Assembly (NCBI GenBank): GCA_964450185.1
Contig: CAYVCL010000114.1
Span: 1 to 5,908 of the forward strand
From: RUG11237 sp964450185
GTDB taxonomy: Bacteria; Bacillota; Clostridia; Lachnospirales; Lachnospiraceae
Reading direction: 5' to 3'
DNA length: 5,908 bases
Shown: one piece after another, positions 4,973 to 5,908 of the stretch
How positions within the stretch are numbered: the first letter of the stretch is position 1
How the letters are laid out: each line of letters opens with the position of its first letter
The notes under the pieces: generated by a model
What the model was told of the DNA's origin: nothing
What the model saw: the letters and a program-made list of their open reading frames with translations, nothing else
The model's database searches: none
Made by a program: the position numbers and the translations under genes

Positions 4973-5758
4973 TTACACAGTTTCGTCTACTTCAATTCCT
5001 TTTAAATCTTCTTCTAAAAGAATATTATTTTTCTGCACATTCTTCTGCAAGTCTATATCTGCAGATACTTCAAGAAGTTCCTTCATATCTTTATTCACAT
5101 TTCCTTCTGAAGTATTATGCAATTCTTCGCTTTTTTCCTTGGCTTCTTTTGCTTCTTGCTTGGCTTCCTCTGTCTTTTGGTCGTATTTTTCCTTCATTTC
5201 TTCCGTCAAAGTGCTCTGTTCTTCTTTTAAAGCCTCTTTGATGATTTCATTTGCCTGTTTGGAAGCATCCACCATAGGATGGACTTGCAAAAGTGCCTGT
5301 TTCATGCCTTCCACAGCATTTCCATGAGCCTGCGCCAGTCTTTCGGAATCCTCGGCACGCTTTTTCAATTCCTCTAAAGCATCATCATATTCTAACATAC
5401 GTGTCTTTTGCTCTTCGCTGTCATCTTCGACACCGTAAGCTTCCTTCACCATATCTTTAACTTCCTGTATGGCTTTCATTTCATTCTGTGCGTCCACAGC
5501 ATCTTGTTTTAATTTTGCTTCTCTCTCCAAATGGGACTTCATTTCCTGATTGTATTCATCATCAGAAAGCATCTGATTTATCTTCAGCTTCATTGCCTGC
5601 CGCTCCTTGGCAATCTTTTCCTCTGTAGCGCTGGCATTCAGATTCAACTCTGCCCCATTGATAACCTCTTTGTTCTTCTTTTCCTTTGCATCCTTTTCAG
5701 ACTTCCCCTGCACTTCCGGCTCAGAATAAGCACGGATACTTATGTTTTCTACTTTCAT
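4973..5758 (-). CDS. Highly charged coiled-coil protein of unknown function
   Basis: A 261-residue protein with no Cys, Trp or Phe and only two prolines (14 and 161). It is very rich in Glu, Lys, Ala, Gln and Met. After a short N-terminus (MKVENISIRAYSEPEVQG) and a polar stretch to about 45, it is almost all predicted helix: about 45-107, 115-158 and 164-215, the last with the repetitive EEAKQEAKEAKEKSEE. The end (220-261) is acidic: MKELLEVSADIDLQKN and then DLKGIEVDETV. No signal peptide, membrane segment or known enzyme motif is seen, so a cytoplasmic coiled-coil, scaffold or chaperone-like role is the most that can be inferred. I do not recognise the family. GGGGG at 5765-5769 is the likely ribosome binding site. 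It is the first gene of a pair with the DUF1287 protein, 16 nt downstream, and has a sigma-D-like -10 box upstream. Confidence 0.8.
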   Translation of the reverse strand: MKVENISIRAYSEPEVQGKSEKDAKEKKNKEVINGAELNLNASATEEKIAKERQAMKLKINQMLSDDEYNQEMKSHLEREAKLKQDAVDAQNEMKAIQEVKDMVKEAYGVEDDSEEQKTRMLEYDDALEELKKRAEDSERLAQAHGNAVEGMKQALLQVHPMVDASKQANEIIKEALKEEQSTLTEEMKEKYDQKTEEAKQEAKEAKEKSEELHNTSEGNVNKDMKELLEVSADIDLQKNVQKNNILLEEDLKGIEVDETV

Positions 5759-5796
5759 ATCGTTCCCCCATTTCTTTCTATGCAGTGTTTTATAGT

Positions 5797-5823
5797 GTAT
5801 CGGCAGGAAAAACGAATATGTGA
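5797..5823 (-). promoter_or_regulatory. Candidate sigma-D promoter of the coiled-coil/DUF1287 pair
   Basis: On the minus strand, GCCGATAC (5797-5804) matches seven of eight bases of the B. subtilis sigma-D -10 consensus GCCGATAT. The -35 is weak: TCAC at 5820-5823, 15 bases upstream, matches only two of four bases of TAAA. The start would fall near 5790, giving a leader of about 32 nt. An alternative sigma-A -10 box, TATAAA, overlaps just downstream but lacks a good -35. The remaining upstream DNA to 5908 shows no gene and no clear terminator. Confidence 0.4.
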
Positions 5824-5908
5824 AGGGGTTTGGAATTTTAGGGGTGCGGTTGGAGGACGCTCATACAATGTCATTTAGATAACATTTAAGTGCTTTTTGC
5901 AAAAAACG

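Noticed and set aside
4369..5327. Several plus-strand open frames of 82-125 residues
   Set aside because: Antisense shadows of the DUF1287 and coiled-coil genes, overlapping each other and rich in Ser, Phe, Ile and His as expected from reversed Lys/Glu-rich coding DNA.
5894..5905. Palindrome TTTTTGCAAAAA near the right edge
   Set aside because: No loop and AT-only arms; cannot be read as a terminator half without the sequence beyond the edge.

Overview
The window reads as chromosomal DNA from a low-GC Gram-positive, most likely a motile member of the Lachnospiraceae (Clostridia). This rests on the AT-rich intergenic DNA, strong AGGAGG-type ribosome binding sites, a YjfB-type motility-associated small protein, an acyl-ACP thioesterase, a CvfB-type S1 protein and a tRNA-Gln without an encoded CCA end. 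No phage, transposon, CRISPR or resistance gene is visible. The gene assignments come from reading motifs by eye; no database search was run.

Layout, left to right. Positions 1-318 (minus) hold the N-terminal 106 codons of a CdaR/PucR-like regulator that runs off the left edge. An AT-rich divergent intergenic region with a candidate sigma-D (flagellar sigma) promoter follows. It leads into a 58-residue YjfB-family protein (526-702, plus). A 15-bp hairpin with T-rich tails on both strands (716-754) ends this gene and also the minus-strand operon coming from the right.

That operon is transcribed right to left from a TTGACA-N17-CAAAAT promoter at 3036-3064. It contains an acyl-ACP thioesterase (2277-2993), a CvfB-like S1/winged-helix RNA-binding protein (1427-2263), the enamine/imine deaminase RidA (1030-1404) and a small 78-residue protein of unknown function (756-992). 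Gaps between genes are 13, 22 and 37 nt. Upstream, and separated by its own hairpin terminator, is a single tRNA-Gln(CUG) gene (3116-3187, minus) with a near-consensus promoter. A run of roughly helically spaced T-tracts lies between this promoter and the divergent promoter of a RlmI/RlmK-like class I methyltransferase (3400-4257, plus).

The methyltransferase converges, with only 9 bp between stop codons, on a two-gene minus-strand unit. Its first gene encodes a highly charged protein with no Cys, Trp or Phe, predicted to be coiled coil (4973-5758). Its second encodes a membrane-anchored DUF1287 (NlpC/P60-like) protein with a calcium-loop-like segment (4267-4956). A GCCGATAC element upstream of this pair resembles a sigma-D -10 box.

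Most of the window is ordinary housekeeping DNA. The least explained parts are the coiled-coil/DUF1287 pair, its possible link to the motility regulon together with yjfB, the 13-bp inverted repeat inside the DUF1287 gene, and the 78-residue protein at the end of the operon.
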